Source of the DNA: Methanoregula sp.
GTDB taxonomy: Archaea > Halobacteriota > Methanomicrobia > Methanomicrobiales > Methanospirillaceae
Direction: 5' to 3'
NCBI RefSeq assembly: GCF_023227875.1
Contig: NZ_JALOCH010000006.1
Location: 141,345-205,344, forward strand
Length of the DNA stretch: 64,000 bases
The position numbers were made by a program, and so were the translations under genes. Position 1 is the stretch's first letter, and each line of letters starts with the position of its first letter. Shown one piece after another: positions 27,254-36,685 of this stretch. The notes under the pieces are model-generated. The model was not told the origin of the DNA. It was given only the letters and a program-made list of their open reading frames with translations, and did not search any database.

Positions 27254-27705
27254 TTCGTATCCTCCCTCTTCTTAAGCTCACCCAGGAACCTCTTGATCGC
27301 GGCCACGAATTGTACCCCCTCCTCCTCGTTCTTCGGGTAGTTCAGGTCAAGTTTCGGGATATCCTTCTGGCGCAGGAGGAACTTGATCAGTTCGTTTGTC
27401 CGGGCACACCCCATGCATCCGAACGCAAGATCGGCATCGTTGATGATGATGGCGGCCTCGCACTGCTCGATCTGCGGGCCGTACAGCGACATGCGGCCCC
27501 GGACACCGGCCGGGACTTCGACGGCCGCCCACTTCAGCCCCTTCTTGGGCTCCTCGGGCGTGATCTGGAGGGGCAGGGACTCGAGTCCTGCGGTCTGGAT
27601 GCGTTCGCGGATGGCAACGGCCGACGAGAGCGGGGTGTGGCCGTGCCGGGACACGAGGTCAGAGAGGATCAGGCTCGTTGCGGGATAGATGAATATTTTT
27701 GCCAT
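27250..27705 (-). CDS. mmp5: Methanogenesis marker protein 5
   Basis: 151 residues ([28 protein letters not shown]), typical of the marker 5 family found only in methanogens and relatives. A CMGC motif ([18 protein letters not shown], residues about 97-105) provides a cysteine pair for metal or thiol chemistry. Its stop overlaps the mmp15 start by four bases and it begins two bases after mmp6. Function is not established. Confidence 0.88.
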   Translation of the reverse strand: MAKIFIYPATSLILSDLVSRHGHTPLSSAVAIRERIQTAGLESLPLQITPEEPKKGLKWAAVEVPAGVRGRMSLYGPQIEQCEAAIIINDADLAFGCMGCARTNELIKFLLRQKDIPKLDLNYPKNEEEGVQFVAAIKRFLGELKKREDTK

Positions 27706-27707
27706 TG

Positions 27708-28166
27708 TCAGGACTCCTGTGCATCGATCAGTTTTTTCAGGGTAACCACGTCCAGTGCCGGGTGTTCGAGCGGGTCTGCCGGTGCAGGGACGGTTGCAGC
27801 ATCGTGTTTCTTGAGTTCTTCAAGGCCATGCGAGACGTAGGGGATGACGGTCATCTCATACTCCATGCCGTGGTACCCGGGCCGTGCGCCTCCAAGGTTG
27901 GCACGGCAGCGCCGCGAATCGCCCGGGGGGAACCCCCGGTCCTTGACAAAGATATGGTCCGGGTCCACCTTCCGGAGTTCGGTGACGATCCGGTCAACCT
28001 CCTCCTCTTTCCCGTTCACGACAAGACCAAAACAGGTCTCCTTGATCATTGCCCCGTTCGAGATCTCGTACCCGCGGATCGCCAGGTCCGCCGGCGTAAC
28101 CTCGAACGACTCCACGACCACGTATTTCGTCACCGTGCCCACGTGGGTCGGCGTGTAGTCAGTCAT
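27708..28166 (-). CDS. mmp6: Methanogenesis marker protein 6
   Basis: 152 residues (start MTDYTPTHVGTVTKYVVVES), with an alpha/beta pattern and a DRGFPPGDSRRCRANLGGARPGYHGMEYE block that I recognise as marker 6. No catalytic motif is evident. It overlaps mmp3 by four bases and is two bases ahead of mmp5. Function is not established; conserved linkage to the MCR activation genes is the main clue. Confidence 0.86.
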   Translation of the reverse strand: MTDYTPTHVGTVTKYVVVESFEVTPADLAIRGYEISNGAMIKETCFGLVVNGKEEEVDRIVTELRKVDPDHIFVKDRGFPPGDSRRCRANLGGARPGYHGMEYEMTVIPYVSHGLEELKKHDAATVPAPADPLEHPALDVVTLKKLIDAQES

Positions 28167-29689
28167 CGTCTTACCTCCCTGATATACACGGTCTCCCGCT
28201 CCTTCACTTTCTTCAGTTTCTGGGTATCGACTACCCTGCCGATGATGTTCGTCCCCTCGAATGGCTCCGAGGTCGGGCCGAACTCTTTATTCGCCGACAA
28301 CCGCACGCCGACGAGCCCCGCCCCTTTCCGGGAATCGTTGGTGATCGCGAGCGTCGCAGCCGGTGCCTCGTCCACGGGCTGGTTTTCCGGCGTGATCTTG
28401 GTGCCGGCAGCAATCGCCGGCTTGAAGAGGACCACATCGTCGAACTTGAAGAAGACCGGCATCATGCCGGCATCGTGTTCCTTCATGCCGGTGTAGCGCC
28501 GGAAGACATCGCAGCTCAGGGGCGCTGCGGCATCGTCCAGCTCGATGTCGATCACCTTGTCAACCGGGGCCGTTGTCACGGTCACGAGCCGCTCTCGTAA
28601 GGCATCGAGCGTTGTCCCCGGCTCCTGCGAGACGATGATCCGGTCCCCCTCTTCCTTGTCGGACTTGAGGGTAATGCCCGCCGCAGCGGCGATCTCTTTT
28701 GCCGCTGTGAGCGGGCGGCCGAGCAGGCTGATCCGGTGCGGCGTGACGGTGACAGAGAGGACGTCATGCTCCTTTGCAAGCTTTACCAGTTCGATACCGT
28801 GGACCACCTGCCCGGCCATGTTATGGGCAGGGCTGTTCGGCACATCCGCCCGGTAGATGTACACCCCGCCGGAACCCTTCCCGGTATTCCGTACCGTGAC
28901 GGTCCCTTCGAGCCGCGGGCGCCGGAACTCCCTGGAGATGCCAACCTCGCCGGCAAGGTGCGGGTCGAGCACGTGCGTGGTTGTTGCGCGCCCAACAGTA
29001 AATCTCCCGGACTGGAGCGCAAGGAGCATGTGCTCCACGCTGGCTGCCGCCTCTGTGGAAATTTTATCCGGTGTATATCCCTGTGCAACAATCTCGATGC
29101 GGGTGACGACCTGCATGCCCTCTTCGAGGACAAGGTCCGGATCGGTCGTGGTAAACGACCGGCTCGTATCCGCCCAGCTGACCACCGGCTCGATCTTCGT
29201 GATCCGGTCGCCGGTGGTGAAACGGTCCAGCACCCCCCGGCCGCTGACGACCTTTCCAAGGACGCCGCCACTCTCGTTGGCCCCGTGGTCTGCCGAGTGC
29301 CGGGTCTTTGCAAAGATCAGGTACGACCGCCCCGGCTCGTACCCGCCGCACCCGAGGATCACGTCGCCCCGCTCGTACACGTGGGGCTTTCGCAACGGGT
29401 GGATGGCGGAGGGAAACGGCCCGAAGGCAGCGGCATACCGGTCGCTCCAGTGGAGTGCAAGTTTTTCCGTAATCTCCGAACCGGGGAGACCGTCCCCCTC
29501 CCCGCTTATCTCGACCGTGATCTCGCCGGCAGTGGTGCCTATCGCGAGGTTTGCCGTCTTTGTCTGTTCCTGCGTTGCCGGGCGGATGATGGCGACCGCA
29601 CAGCCGGCGGGGTGGTCCGAAAGGATCGAAGAGAGCCTGCTCCCCTCAGCCAGCTCCAGCCTCTTCCCGTCGAGGTGGATGGTGACCAT
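28163..29689 (-). CDS. mmp3: Methanogenesis marker protein 3 (MCR activation complex)
   Basis: 508 residues beginning MVTIHLDGKRLELAEGSRLS, a ThiS/ubiquitin-like opening. The central part carries cyclophilin-like features (GCGGYEPGRSYLIFAKTRHSADHGA with GGVLGKVVSGRGVLDRF, and later SGGVYIYRADVPNSPAHNMAGQVV with GIELVK). Mmp3 was identified in the complex with component A2, McrC, Mmp7 and Mmp17. The proline-isomerase likeness suggests a folding or docking role rather than electron transfer, which is inference. It starts 8 bp after atwA and overlaps mmp6. Confidence 0.9.
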   Translation of the reverse strand: MVTIHLDGKRLELAEGSRLSSILSDHPAGCAVAIIRPATQEQTKTANLAIGTTAGEITVEISGEGDGLPGSEITEKLALHWSDRYAAAFGPFPSAIHPLRKPHVYERGDVILGCGGYEPGRSYLIFAKTRHSADHGANESGGVLGKVVSGRGVLDRFTTGDRITKIEPVVSWADTSRSFTTTDPDLVLEEGMQVVTRIEIVAQGYTPDKISTEAAASVEHMLLALQSGRFTVGRATTTHVLDPHLAGEVGISREFRRPRLEGTVTVRNTGKGSGGVYIYRADVPNSPAHNMAGQVVHGIELVKLAKEHDVLSVTVTPHRISLLGRPLTAAKEIAAAAGITLKSDKEEGDRIIVSQEPGTTLDALRERLVTVTTAPVDKVIDIELDDAAAPLSCDVFRRYTGMKEHDAGMMPVFFKFDDVVLFKPAIAAGTKITPENQPVDEAPAATLAITNDSRKGAGLVGVRLSANKEFGPTSEPFEGTNIIGRVVDTQKLKKVKERETVYIREVRR

Positions 29690-29697
29690 GCATCACC

Positions 29698-31311
29698 TCA
29701 TGCCGTGGGCTGGCTCATGACCTTCTTCTCTTCCTCGGTAAGGATGGCGAGGACATCGGCAGTCTTGCCGATCTGGATGATCCTGCCGCCCCGCATGAGG
29801 GCGAGCCGGTCGCAGGTATCCCGCACGAATTCCATGTCGTGCGACACGACAATGAAGGTCTCGTCCATCTCCTCGCGGGAGTGCATGATGGAGTGCTTCA
29901 CATCGATCTTCGTGATGGGGTCCATCGTGCCGGTCGGCTCGTCAAGGATCACGATACGCGGCTCCCGGATCAGGACCTGTGCGAGCGCGACCCGGTGTCG
30001 TTCCCCTTCGGAGAGCTGGGCGGGCATGCGGTTTAAGATCTCCTGGCCCTTCTTGGCGGTAAACCCGGCCATCTTCAGGGTCACGAGGGCTTTCCTCATC
30101 GCCAGTTCCTTGGGGAACTCGAGGCCGATCGCATCGGTGAGGTTGTCGAGCACGGTCCGGTGGGGGAAGAGGTCGTACTCCTGGTGGAGGAGCCCGATAT
30201 ACGCGGTCGCCCTCCCCCGCTGGTCGACTCCTGGCTTGGTCATGTCGACCCAGTCGTCGCCGATACGGACATTGATCTCGCCGCTCGTCGGCTCGATGAG
30301 TCCGGCGATGATCCCGGAGAGCGTGGTCTTACCCGCCCCGCTCTTGCCGATGATCCCGAAGATCTCCTTGGTACTGACCTCGAAGGAGACGCCGTTGACG
30401 GCTTTCACGACACCGCGGTCAGCGGAGATATAACGTTTGACCAGGTCCCGTGCAACGACAACGGTGTCCCCGATCTCCGCCTCCTCGAACGTCTCGGTAT
30501 CTTCGCACCCCTTCATGAACTCGCTGATCACGTCTTTGGGCGACCCCATTTTTGCAATACTTCCTTCGACGAGCAGCATTGCACGGTTGGCGACATCCTC
30601 GATCACCTGCGAGAAGTGGGAGGTGACGACGATGCCCATGTTATTGGCCTTTGCGGACTCGATGAGCATGGAGTGGACGACCTTTGCCGTCCCCGGGTCG
30701 AGCGTCCCGGTCGGTTCATCGGCAAACAGCATGAAGGGTTCCTTTGCGAGCTGCCGGGCGAGCACGACCCGCTGCTTCTCACCCCCGGAGAGGTCACGGG
30801 CGATATGCATCATCCGGTGGGAGAGTTTCACCTCATCGATGAGGTCTGCGGCCCGGCCGATCGACTTCTCCTGCGGGTAATTGATATCATCGAGCGCATG
30901 GAGGACGTTCTCAATCACCCGGTCGTCACCGTAAAGAGCGAAGGTGCGCTGGAACATGATCGCGGTCCGGCGCATCAGGCGCCGTCTCAGTGTCTCGTCC
31001 TTCTCGTTCCAGAGGTCAACGTCGAGTGCTGACAGGGTGCCGCCACACTTGGGGCAGGTCTTTCCTGCCATGCCTGCCACGTCCATGTAATCGCACTTGC
31101 CGCAGGCTGCAACGTGGTATATGATGCGACCGCTGGTCGGGGGCTGCTCGACCCCGCGGATGAGGTGCATCAGGACCGTCTTACCGGCGCCGCTCCTGCC
31201 GATAATCCCGAGGATCTCCCCCTCGCCTATCTCAAAAGAAATATTCTTGAGAACCCTCTCGCCGTTAAAATCCATGCAGAGGTTGTCGACTGTGATCAAT
31301 GGAGCCTTCAT
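29698..31311 (-). CDS. atwA: Component A2, ATP-binding subunit of the MCR activation system
   Basis: A soluble double-ABC ATPase of 537 residues that drives reductive activation of the nickel cofactor F430 in methyl-coenzyme M reductase. Walker A motifs are GRSGAGKT (38-45) and GKSGAGKT (322-329); signatures are LSGGEKQRV (174-182) and LSEGERHRV (433-441); Walker B is FMLFADEP near 193-200. Cys70, Cys73, Cys86 and Cys89 form a zinc-ribbon inserted into the first ABC domain (CGKC and CPKC), characteristic of A2. It heads the marker operon; a TATA-like ACATAAAA on the minus strand at about 31345-31353 could give it its own promoter behind the HAD gene. Confidence 0.95.
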   Translation of the reverse strand: MKAPLITVDNLCMDFNGERVLKNISFEIGEGEILGIIGRSGAGKTVLMHLIRGVEQPPTSGRIIYHVAACGKCDYMDVAGMAGKTCPKCGGTLSALDVDLWNEKDETLRRRLMRRTAIMFQRTFALYGDDRVIENVLHALDDINYPQEKSIGRAADLIDEVKLSHRMMHIARDLSGGEKQRVVLARQLAKEPFMLFADEPTGTLDPGTAKVVHSMLIESAKANNMGIVVTSHFSQVIEDVANRAMLLVEGSIAKMGSPKDVISEFMKGCEDTETFEEAEIGDTVVVARDLVKRYISADRGVVKAVNGVSFEVSTKEIFGIIGKSGAGKTTLSGIIAGLIEPTSGEINVRIGDDWVDMTKPGVDQRGRATAYIGLLHQEYDLFPHRTVLDNLTDAIGLEFPKELAMRKALVTLKMAGFTAKKGQEILNRMPAQLSEGERHRVALAQVLIREPRIVILDEPTGTMDPITKIDVKHSIMHSREEMDETFIVVSHDMEFVRDTCDRLALMRGGRIIQIGKTADVLAILTEEEKKVMSQPTA

Positions 31312-31346
31312 AATACCCTTGTATCTAATGTGACAGAGGTATGATA

Positions 31347-32207
31347 TTACCTTTTATGTAATACCCCGCAGCCGTCACGATCGCAAATTTTCCCGGACCC
31401 GGGCAGGAGTTCCTGCACGATGGTCACGACTTCGCTGACGTTTTTCACCACATGGTCTGCTGCCTTGTACAGCATTTCTGGACGGTCACCCGGCTGCTGG
31501 ACGGTGAGGATCGCGATGTCGGCGTTCCGCATGGCCGCGAGGTCATTGATCCCGTCCCCCACCATCAGCACCCGGTCATATTCCTGCCGGAGGTCGTGGA
31601 TGATCTGCGCCTTGACCGTGGGGGTCGCGACCCCGTACACCCGGTCGCGGGGAATGCCGAAATGATCGGCCATGATCTCGAGTTTGGTGACCCGGTCCCC
31701 GGAGGCGATGAACGTAGGGACGCCCATCCGGTGCAGGGACGTGATCGTCTCCTTGGCGCCCTCGAACGGCCAGCCGCCGGCCGTAATGGTGAACTCGACT
31801 GCCTTGTGCGCCATGTTGATGATCGCCCCGCTGTTGAGCGTGACCATGATCTCCGCCTTGCACACCGACCATACGTTGCGGATGCATTCCTGGAGGTCGC
31901 CCACAAGGGCCCGTCGGTCGGCATAGAGGACGTCCCCGATATCCTCGGAGGTGAGGATCTTCCGCGTGCAGCTGACGCCAAACCCGATATTCCGGCTGAT
32001 GAGGTATTCCGAGAGGAGCATGTCCGGGGAAGCGGCCATGAGGTCCTTGGAGTGGACGGGGAGGACGATGAGCACCCGGTCCGGGGAACTGAAGGTGAGC
32101 GTCGTGGTCTCGATGCCGGGGAGCAGTTTTGCATGGCAGATATCCTTCGCCACCCTATAGGTATTCAGCAGCGTTCCGGCACTGTCAAAGACTACGGCAA
32201 CCGACAT
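31347..32207 (-). CDS. HAD-superfamily protein resembling soluble P-type ATPase domains
   Basis: 286 residues from the ATG at 32207, which is supported by a minus-strand TATA box at about 32234-32245; the open frame extends to 32255 but those codons lie upstream of the expected transcript start. Motif I is FDSAGTLL, so the nucleophile Asp is present but the second Asp of phosphatase HADs is Ala, as in the DKTGT of P-type ATPases. Motif III/IV is MVGDGINDLAAMRNADIAI, also P-type-like. The C-terminus has CDRDGC. It lies 35 bp upstream of atwA on the same strand and is divergent from the ribose-1,5-bisphosphate isomerase gene. Substrate unknown. Confidence 0.82.
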   Translation of the reverse strand: MSVAVVFDSAGTLLNTYRVAKDICHAKLLPGIETTTLTFSSPDRVLIVLPVHSKDLMAASPDMLLSEYLISRNIGFGVSCTRKILTSEDIGDVLYADRRALVGDLQECIRNVWSVCKAEIMVTLNSGAIINMAHKAVEFTITAGGWPFEGAKETITSLHRMGVPTFIASGDRVTKLEIMADHFGIPRDRVYGVATPTVKAQIIHDLRQEYDRVLMVGDGINDLAAMRNADIAILTVQQPGDRPEMLYKAADHVVKNVSEVVTIVQELLPGSGKICDRDGCGVLHKR

Positions 32208-32254
32208 GATGAGACCTTCAATAAGTTGATGTATTTTTATAATGCATTGGATCA
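32208..32254. promoter_or_regulatory. Divergent promoter between HAD gene and ribose-1,5-bisphosphate isomerase
   Basis: TTTTTATAATG at 32234-32244 reads as a TATA box on both strands. On the minus strand the predicted transcript start falls about 7 bp before the HAD ATG. On the plus strand it falls at or just inside the isomerase frame, near 32264. Confidence 0.5.
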
Positions 32255-33226
32255 ATGAAGCTGATGTTCGTTACTGAAACTGCAGAGAAGATAAAGAGCA
32301 TGGAGATCCGCGGCGCAGGCCGGATTGCGCGTGCAGCGGCCGAGGCTCTCCGGGACCATGCTCTTGCCGTCAAGGCACAGAACAATACGGCGTTCCGCCA
32401 GGATATGGAGCGGGCGGCAGCCGAGCTGGTCGCGACCCGCCCGACTGCGGTCTCGCTCCCGAACGCGGTCCATTTTGTGATGGCAGGTCTTGGTGCAGCG
32501 AAGACCACCGAAGAGGCACAGGTAAGTGTGATCCGTCGGGCAGAAGAGTTCATCAACTCCTCCCGGCATGCCGTGGAGAAGATCGCGGAGTTCGGCGCCC
32601 GCCATATCCGGGACGGGGACGTGATCCTCACGCACTGCAACTCGGAAGCGGCGCTCGGCTGCATGATCGAGGCCCACCGGCAGGGAAAGGAGATCGAGGT
32701 CTTTGCAACGGAAGTGCGGCCGCGGAACCAGGGGCATATCACGATCCGGACCTTAAACGATGCCGGCATCAGGACGAACTTCATCGTCGACTCCGCGGTC
32801 CGGTCCTTCATCAACGATGTCGACCTCGTGATTGTCGGGGCGGATGCGGTGACGGTCAACGGGGCGGTGGTAAATAAGATCGGGACCTCCCAGGTCGCCC
32901 ACACGGCCTCCGAGGCCCGCGTGAACGTGATCGTGGCTGCCGAGACCTACAAGTTTGCGCCCCGGACCGTAGTCGGGGAGCTGATCCAGATCGAGGAACG
33001 CCCGCCCGGCGAGGTGCTCGCAGATGAGATTGCAAAGACCCTGCCGCACGTCACGGTCCGGAACCCGGCATTCGACGTGACCCCCGCGGAATTTATCGAC
33101 CTCATCGTCACGGAACAGGGTGCGATCCCGCCGCAGATGGCGTACGTGATCATCCGGGAGTATCTGGGCTGGGAGATCGGCGAGTTCCATACTGCCTTTG
33201 ACATGAACGCGAACAACGGGGAGTGA
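32255..33226 (+). CDS. Ribose-1,5-bisphosphate isomerase
   Basis: Converts ribose 1,5-bisphosphate to ribulose 1,5-bisphosphate in the archaeal AMP degradation pathway that ends in type III RubisCO. It is an eIF2B-related protein: MEIRGAGRIARAAAEAL opens the core, RPTAVSLPNAVHFVM is the substrate loop, and Cys128 (LTHCNSEAAL) and Asp197 (IVGADAVTVNGAVVNKIGTSQ) correspond to the catalytic Cys/Asp pair. The length of 323 residues is normal. A start at 32264 is also possible from TATA spacing. No AMP phosphorylase or RubisCO gene is in the window. Confidence 0.9.
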   Translation: MKLMFVTETAEKIKSMEIRGAGRIARAAAEALRDHALAVKAQNNTAFRQDMERAAAELVATRPTAVSLPNAVHFVMAGLGAAKTTEEAQVSVIRRAEEFINSSRHAVEKIAEFGARHIRDGDVILTHCNSEAALGCMIEAHRQGKEIEVFATEVRPRNQGHITIRTLNDAGIRTNFIVDSAVRSFINDVDLVIVGADAVTVNGAVVNKIGTSQVAHTASEARVNVIVAAETYKFAPRTVVGELIQIEERPPGEVLADEIAKTLPHVTVRNPAFDVTPAEFIDLIVTEQGAIPPQMAYVIIREYLGWEIGEFHTAFDMNANNGE

Positions 33227-33379
33227 CATCGCGTGCAGTGCCCGGTCGCCGGCATGCGAACCGGCACACTACCGTATTCCGATGCCTTTATAGAACGGCA
33301 GAACGCTTGAGCTGTACACAACGATCGCGCTCCGCATCACGGCGTGTGCGAACAGGAAGACAACGCAGGGGATGAATCA

Positions 33380-34201
33380 ATGGAGATACATTTTACCAAG
33401 CTGCACGGGAACGGCAATGACTTCATCGTGATCGATGAATGGGAGCATACCGTCATACCGGATGAGATGAAGGTACAGTTCGCCGCGTGCTACTGCGACC
33501 GGCGCTTCGGTGTCGGGGCAGACGGGGTCATCTTTCTCATGCGATCGGAGAAGAGCAGCCTCCGCATGCGCATCCTGCAGCCGGACGAGAGCGAGGCCGA
33601 GATGTGCGGTAACGGCATCCGCTGCATTGCCAGGTATGCGTTCGACGCCGGCTACGTGAAAGAGTCCTGCACGGTGGAGACCCTTGCCGGCGAGATGGGG
33701 GTCACGATGGGATACTCCGAGGACGCGTTCACCGCGACCATCACGATGACCACGCCGAAATTTGACCGGAAGGAGATCCCGGCGACCGGGAAAGGCGACT
33801 ACATTGAGACGATCGAGGGGTACGAGGTCCATGCCGTGAACACCGGTGTCCCCCACGCAGTTATCATCGTGGACTCGGTGGATGCTGTTGACATCGAGAC
33901 AGTTGCCCCGAAGATCCGCCACCACAAGAGCTTCCCTAAGGGGGCGAACGTGAACTTTGTCGAGAAGACCGGTGAGAATAGCATCCGGATCCGCACCTTC
34001 GAGCGCGGCGTGGAAGGGGAGACCCTGTCGTGCGGCACCGGGGCAACGGCATCGGCCGCGATGGTGCACAAGCTCGGCCTTGCCGGGGATGTCGTAAACG
34101 TCGAGACGATCGGGGGGCCGCTGGTGATTTACTTAAAAGACGGTGGCGCGAAGATGGAAGGCCCCGCCACTACGGTCTTTACCGGGATCATCCCGTTCTG
34201 A
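33380..34201 (+). CDS. dapF: Diaminopimelate epimerase
   Basis: Interconverts LL- and meso-diaminopimelate for lysine synthesis. The start MEIHFTKLHGNGNDFIVID is the family N-terminus, so the ATG at 33380 is chosen over one at 33344. The two catalytic cysteines are in AEMCGNGIRCIARYA and ETLSCGTGATASAAM. Length (273 residues) is standard. The last 14 bp overlap the end of the convergent PAS regulator gene. Confidence 0.95.
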   Translation: MEIHFTKLHGNGNDFIVIDEWEHTVIPDEMKVQFAACYCDRRFGVGADGVIFLMRSEKSSLRMRILQPDESEAEMCGNGIRCIARYAFDAGYVKESCTVETLAGEMGVTMGYSEDAFTATITMTTPKFDRKEIPATGKGDYIETIEGYEVHAVNTGVPHAVIIVDSVDAVDIETVAPKIRHHKSFPKGANVNFVEKTGENSIRIRTFERGVEGETLSCGTGATASAAMVHKLGLAGDVVNVETIGGPLVIYLKDGGAKMEGPATTVFTGIIPF

Positions 34202-35909
34202 TCCCTTTTTTTCCTGTTGTCCTCAGGCTGGCTGCCTCCCCGGGGATGTTGCGGGAAATATTCAGGAACTCCTGGATCTCCCCCGCAGCGTCGCGGATAA
34301 CCCTGGTTGTTGATTCAAACCAGAGGTAGTGCCCGTCCTTGTGCCGGAACCGGAAGCTCGAAGTAATGGTATCCCGCCCGTTGCTGCGGATATCAGCGAT
34401 ATTCTTTACTGCCCCGGGACGGTCGTCGGGATGCACCATCGCAAGCACGTATGTACCCAGTACCTCCTGCTCCGTGTATCCCAGCAGCGTTGTCACGGAC
34501 GGGGAGATATAAGTGAAGATGCACTCCGGTGTCATCCGGTTGATGATATCCACGGAATGTTCGGCAATGAACCGGTTGTTCCGCTCGTTCTGTCGCTGTT
34601 CATGTTCCGTGGCAATACGCTTGGTGATGTCCCGCGATACGCCAAGGGCCGACGTGATCCGTCCTTCCGCATCCGGGAGTGGGACCAGCGCGTGATCGAA
34701 CCACATGACCCTGTCGCCGACGGTCATCGATCCATCGCTCCTTACCGGTTCGCCGGTTGCAAAGACCTGCCGGAGCGCCTTGAGCTGGTCGATGGCGATG
34801 TCCGTGGGAAAAAGGGAGGTCCGGAGCCTGCCAACGAGCGCATCCGCCGGTTTCCGGAGGAAATCGGCCGCCTGCCTGTTGATATACAGCACCCGGTCAT
34901 CCTTGTCGATGACATATATCATGTCCTGCGAGACTTCTGAAAGGGAACGGTACCGGGCCTCGCTCTCGCGCAACGCGGCATCGGCCCGCTGGCGCTCGGT
35001 GATGTCCAGTGCCGTGAAGGTGACCCCGGCGCTCTCATTAGCGGGGTCCAGGGGCGTGGAACTGACAAGGACATCGATGATTGTCCCGTCTTTTTTCACC
35101 CACTGGGTCTCGATGGATCCGGTTCCGGTCCGCCGGATCTGGCCGTACTTGACCTCGCCGACGCGGTCGTACTCTTTCTGCGTTGCATATATTTTCCGGG
35201 CAGAGTGACCCACCAGTTCATCCTCCGTATAGCCGGTCATCCTGCAGAGCCGGTCATTCACTTCGAGGATGATGCGGTCCGCGACCACGCCGATCCCGAT
35301 GGGCGCCACGTGGATGATACTGCGCAGCCGCGCCTCGCTCTCCCGTAACTTCGCCTCTCCCCGTTTCTTCTGGGTGATGTCCTCGAAAAGGACCGAAACC
35401 CCTTTCTGGCCGTTGTTGAAGACCATCGGGGTAACCCGGCAGAGAGAGATCCTGCCCTGCGTGGGGACTTCCAGTTCGCCCTTGAATTCCGTGCCCGCGA
35501 GACCGTCGTGGATCCAGGAAAGGACCATCGGAAATGTCTCGTCAAAGAATCGAGGGATTGCGGAATATTCGATATTTTTTCCCGTGATCTCTTTCTCGCT
35601 TATCCCGAGCAGGTCAAGGAACGGCTGGTTGAGATAGACAATGCGGAGGCTGGCGTCGAGATGCATCACGAATTCGGATGAGATGGAGAGGACAGAAGAG
35701 ACCGGTAACCGGTGGGAGAGCGAGTAGATCTTTGCCATGCCGAACTGGCGCATCTCCACCTGCCCGGAGACGAGCAGGTTGTCCAGGTACCGCCCGGCAG
35801 TATTCCGGTTGATCCCGCCGCTCTTCACGATCTCCGTGATGCTGAGCCCCTTCGGGTTCTTCTTCAGAAGATCGGTGATCCGGGTGGTGATCTCCCTCCT
35901 CAGTGCCAT
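34188..35909 (-). CDS. PAS-domain regulator with N-terminal helix-turn-helix
   Basis: 573 residues. The first 65 form a winged-helix/HTH domain (RITDLLKKNPKGLSITEIVK followed by INRNTAGRYLDNLLVSGQVEMRQFG). Four PAS domains follow at about 70-190, 195-315, 320-440 and 450-560, with typical ends such as FEDITQKKRGEAKLRESEA and GVSRDITKRI. There is no histidine kinase, GGDEF or phosphorelay domain, so it is probably a one-component DNA-binding sensor. Such HTH-PAS proteins are common in Methanoregula-type genomes. Ligand and targets are unknown. Confidence 0.85.
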   Translation of the reverse strand: MALRREITTRITDLLKKNPKGLSITEIVKSGGINRNTAGRYLDNLLVSGQVEMRQFGMAKIYSLSHRLPVSSVLSISSEFVMHLDASLRIVYLNQPFLDLLGISEKEITGKNIEYSAIPRFFDETFPMVLSWIHDGLAGTEFKGELEVPTQGRISLCRVTPMVFNNGQKGVSVLFEDITQKKRGEAKLRESEARLRSIIHVAPIGIGVVADRIILEVNDRLCRMTGYTEDELVGHSARKIYATQKEYDRVGEVKYGQIRRTGTGSIETQWVKKDGTIIDVLVSSTPLDPANESAGVTFTALDITERQRADAALRESEARYRSLSEVSQDMIYVIDKDDRVLYINRQAADFLRKPADALVGRLRTSLFPTDIAIDQLKALRQVFATGEPVRSDGSMTVGDRVMWFDHALVPLPDAEGRITSALGVSRDITKRIATEHEQRQNERNNRFIAEHSVDIINRMTPECIFTYISPSVTTLLGYTEQEVLGTYVLAMVHPDDRPGAVKNIADIRSNGRDTITSSFRFRHKDGHYLWFESTTRVIRDAAGEIQEFLNISRNIPGEAASLRTTGKKGIRTG

Positions 35910-36007
35910 GGGTGTTGGAACTATTCCGTTTCAAACGATATAATGATTACAATGGCCGGGGGTTTTATGAAAATAAGTTTTGCCGGGCATCCCGCGAGGG
36001 ACCGGGA

Positions 36008-36685
36008 TCAGCGGGTGCTGATACCGTCCCCGGTGATCTCGTAATCGATGGAGGCGCCTTCCGGCCGGGACCGGTGCTTCACCAGCCGTGCCCTCCTGAG
36101 GCCCGGGGTGTCGGTCTTCTCCAGCCGCACGATCACCTTGGAGAGGTGCTCGAGGGCAGTGCCTCCCAGCCCGTAATACGTGTTCTTCACCGTGTCCATG
36201 TACACCTGGTTGGTGATAATGACCGGGATCTCGTAGCGTTTCGCGTACCCGAGGAGATGGAGCATCTGCCGGGTGAGCGCCTGCATCGCGTCCCGGCCCT
36301 TTTCGAGGTCGGTACGGTAAAGGGCGGTCGCAGAGTCCATGACGAGCAGGCCCGGCTTATGTGCCTTTAAGACCTTCTCTGCCTCGAGGATCATCGTGCC
36401 CTGGTGCTCGAAGTCGACCGGCTCGAAGAGGAAGAGCCGGTCCGCGATCTTATCGGTATCATCCCCCGCTACCTGCCGGAACCGCTCGATCGAGAACCCT
36501 TCGGAATCGATCCAGACCACCGCATGGCCGGCCCGGAGGCAGGCGACCGCGGCCACCGTGCAGAGGGTGCTCTTGCCGCTCGCGGGCTCACCGAAAAACT
36601 GGGTGATGGTCCGCAGCTCGAGACCGCCCCCGAGCAGGGTGTCGAGGGCCGCATTCCCGCTGGATTGTTTCTCGGTTCTCAACAT
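36008..36685 (-). CDS. radB: RadB recombinase paralogue
   Basis: A RecA/RadA-family ATPase of 225 residues lacking the N-terminal DNA-binding domain of RadA, as expected for RadB. Walker A is FFGEPASGKST near residue 30-40, and Walker B lies in HKPGLLVMDSATALYR near 113. The RYEIPVIITNQVY block corresponds to the L2-proximal region. It is thought to assist homologous recombination in Euryarchaeota. It is flanked by unrelated genes on its strand. Confidence 0.9.
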   Translation of the reverse strand: MLRTEKQSSGNAALDTLLGGGLELRTITQFFGEPASGKSTLCTVAAVACLRAGHAVVWIDSEGFSIERFRQVAGDDTDKIADRLFLFEPVDFEHQGTMILEAEKVLKAHKPGLLVMDSATALYRTDLEKGRDAMQALTRQMLHLLGYAKRYEIPVIITNQVYMDTVKNTYYGLGGTALEHLSKVIVRLEKTDTPGLRRARLVKHRSRPEGASIDYEITGDGISTR

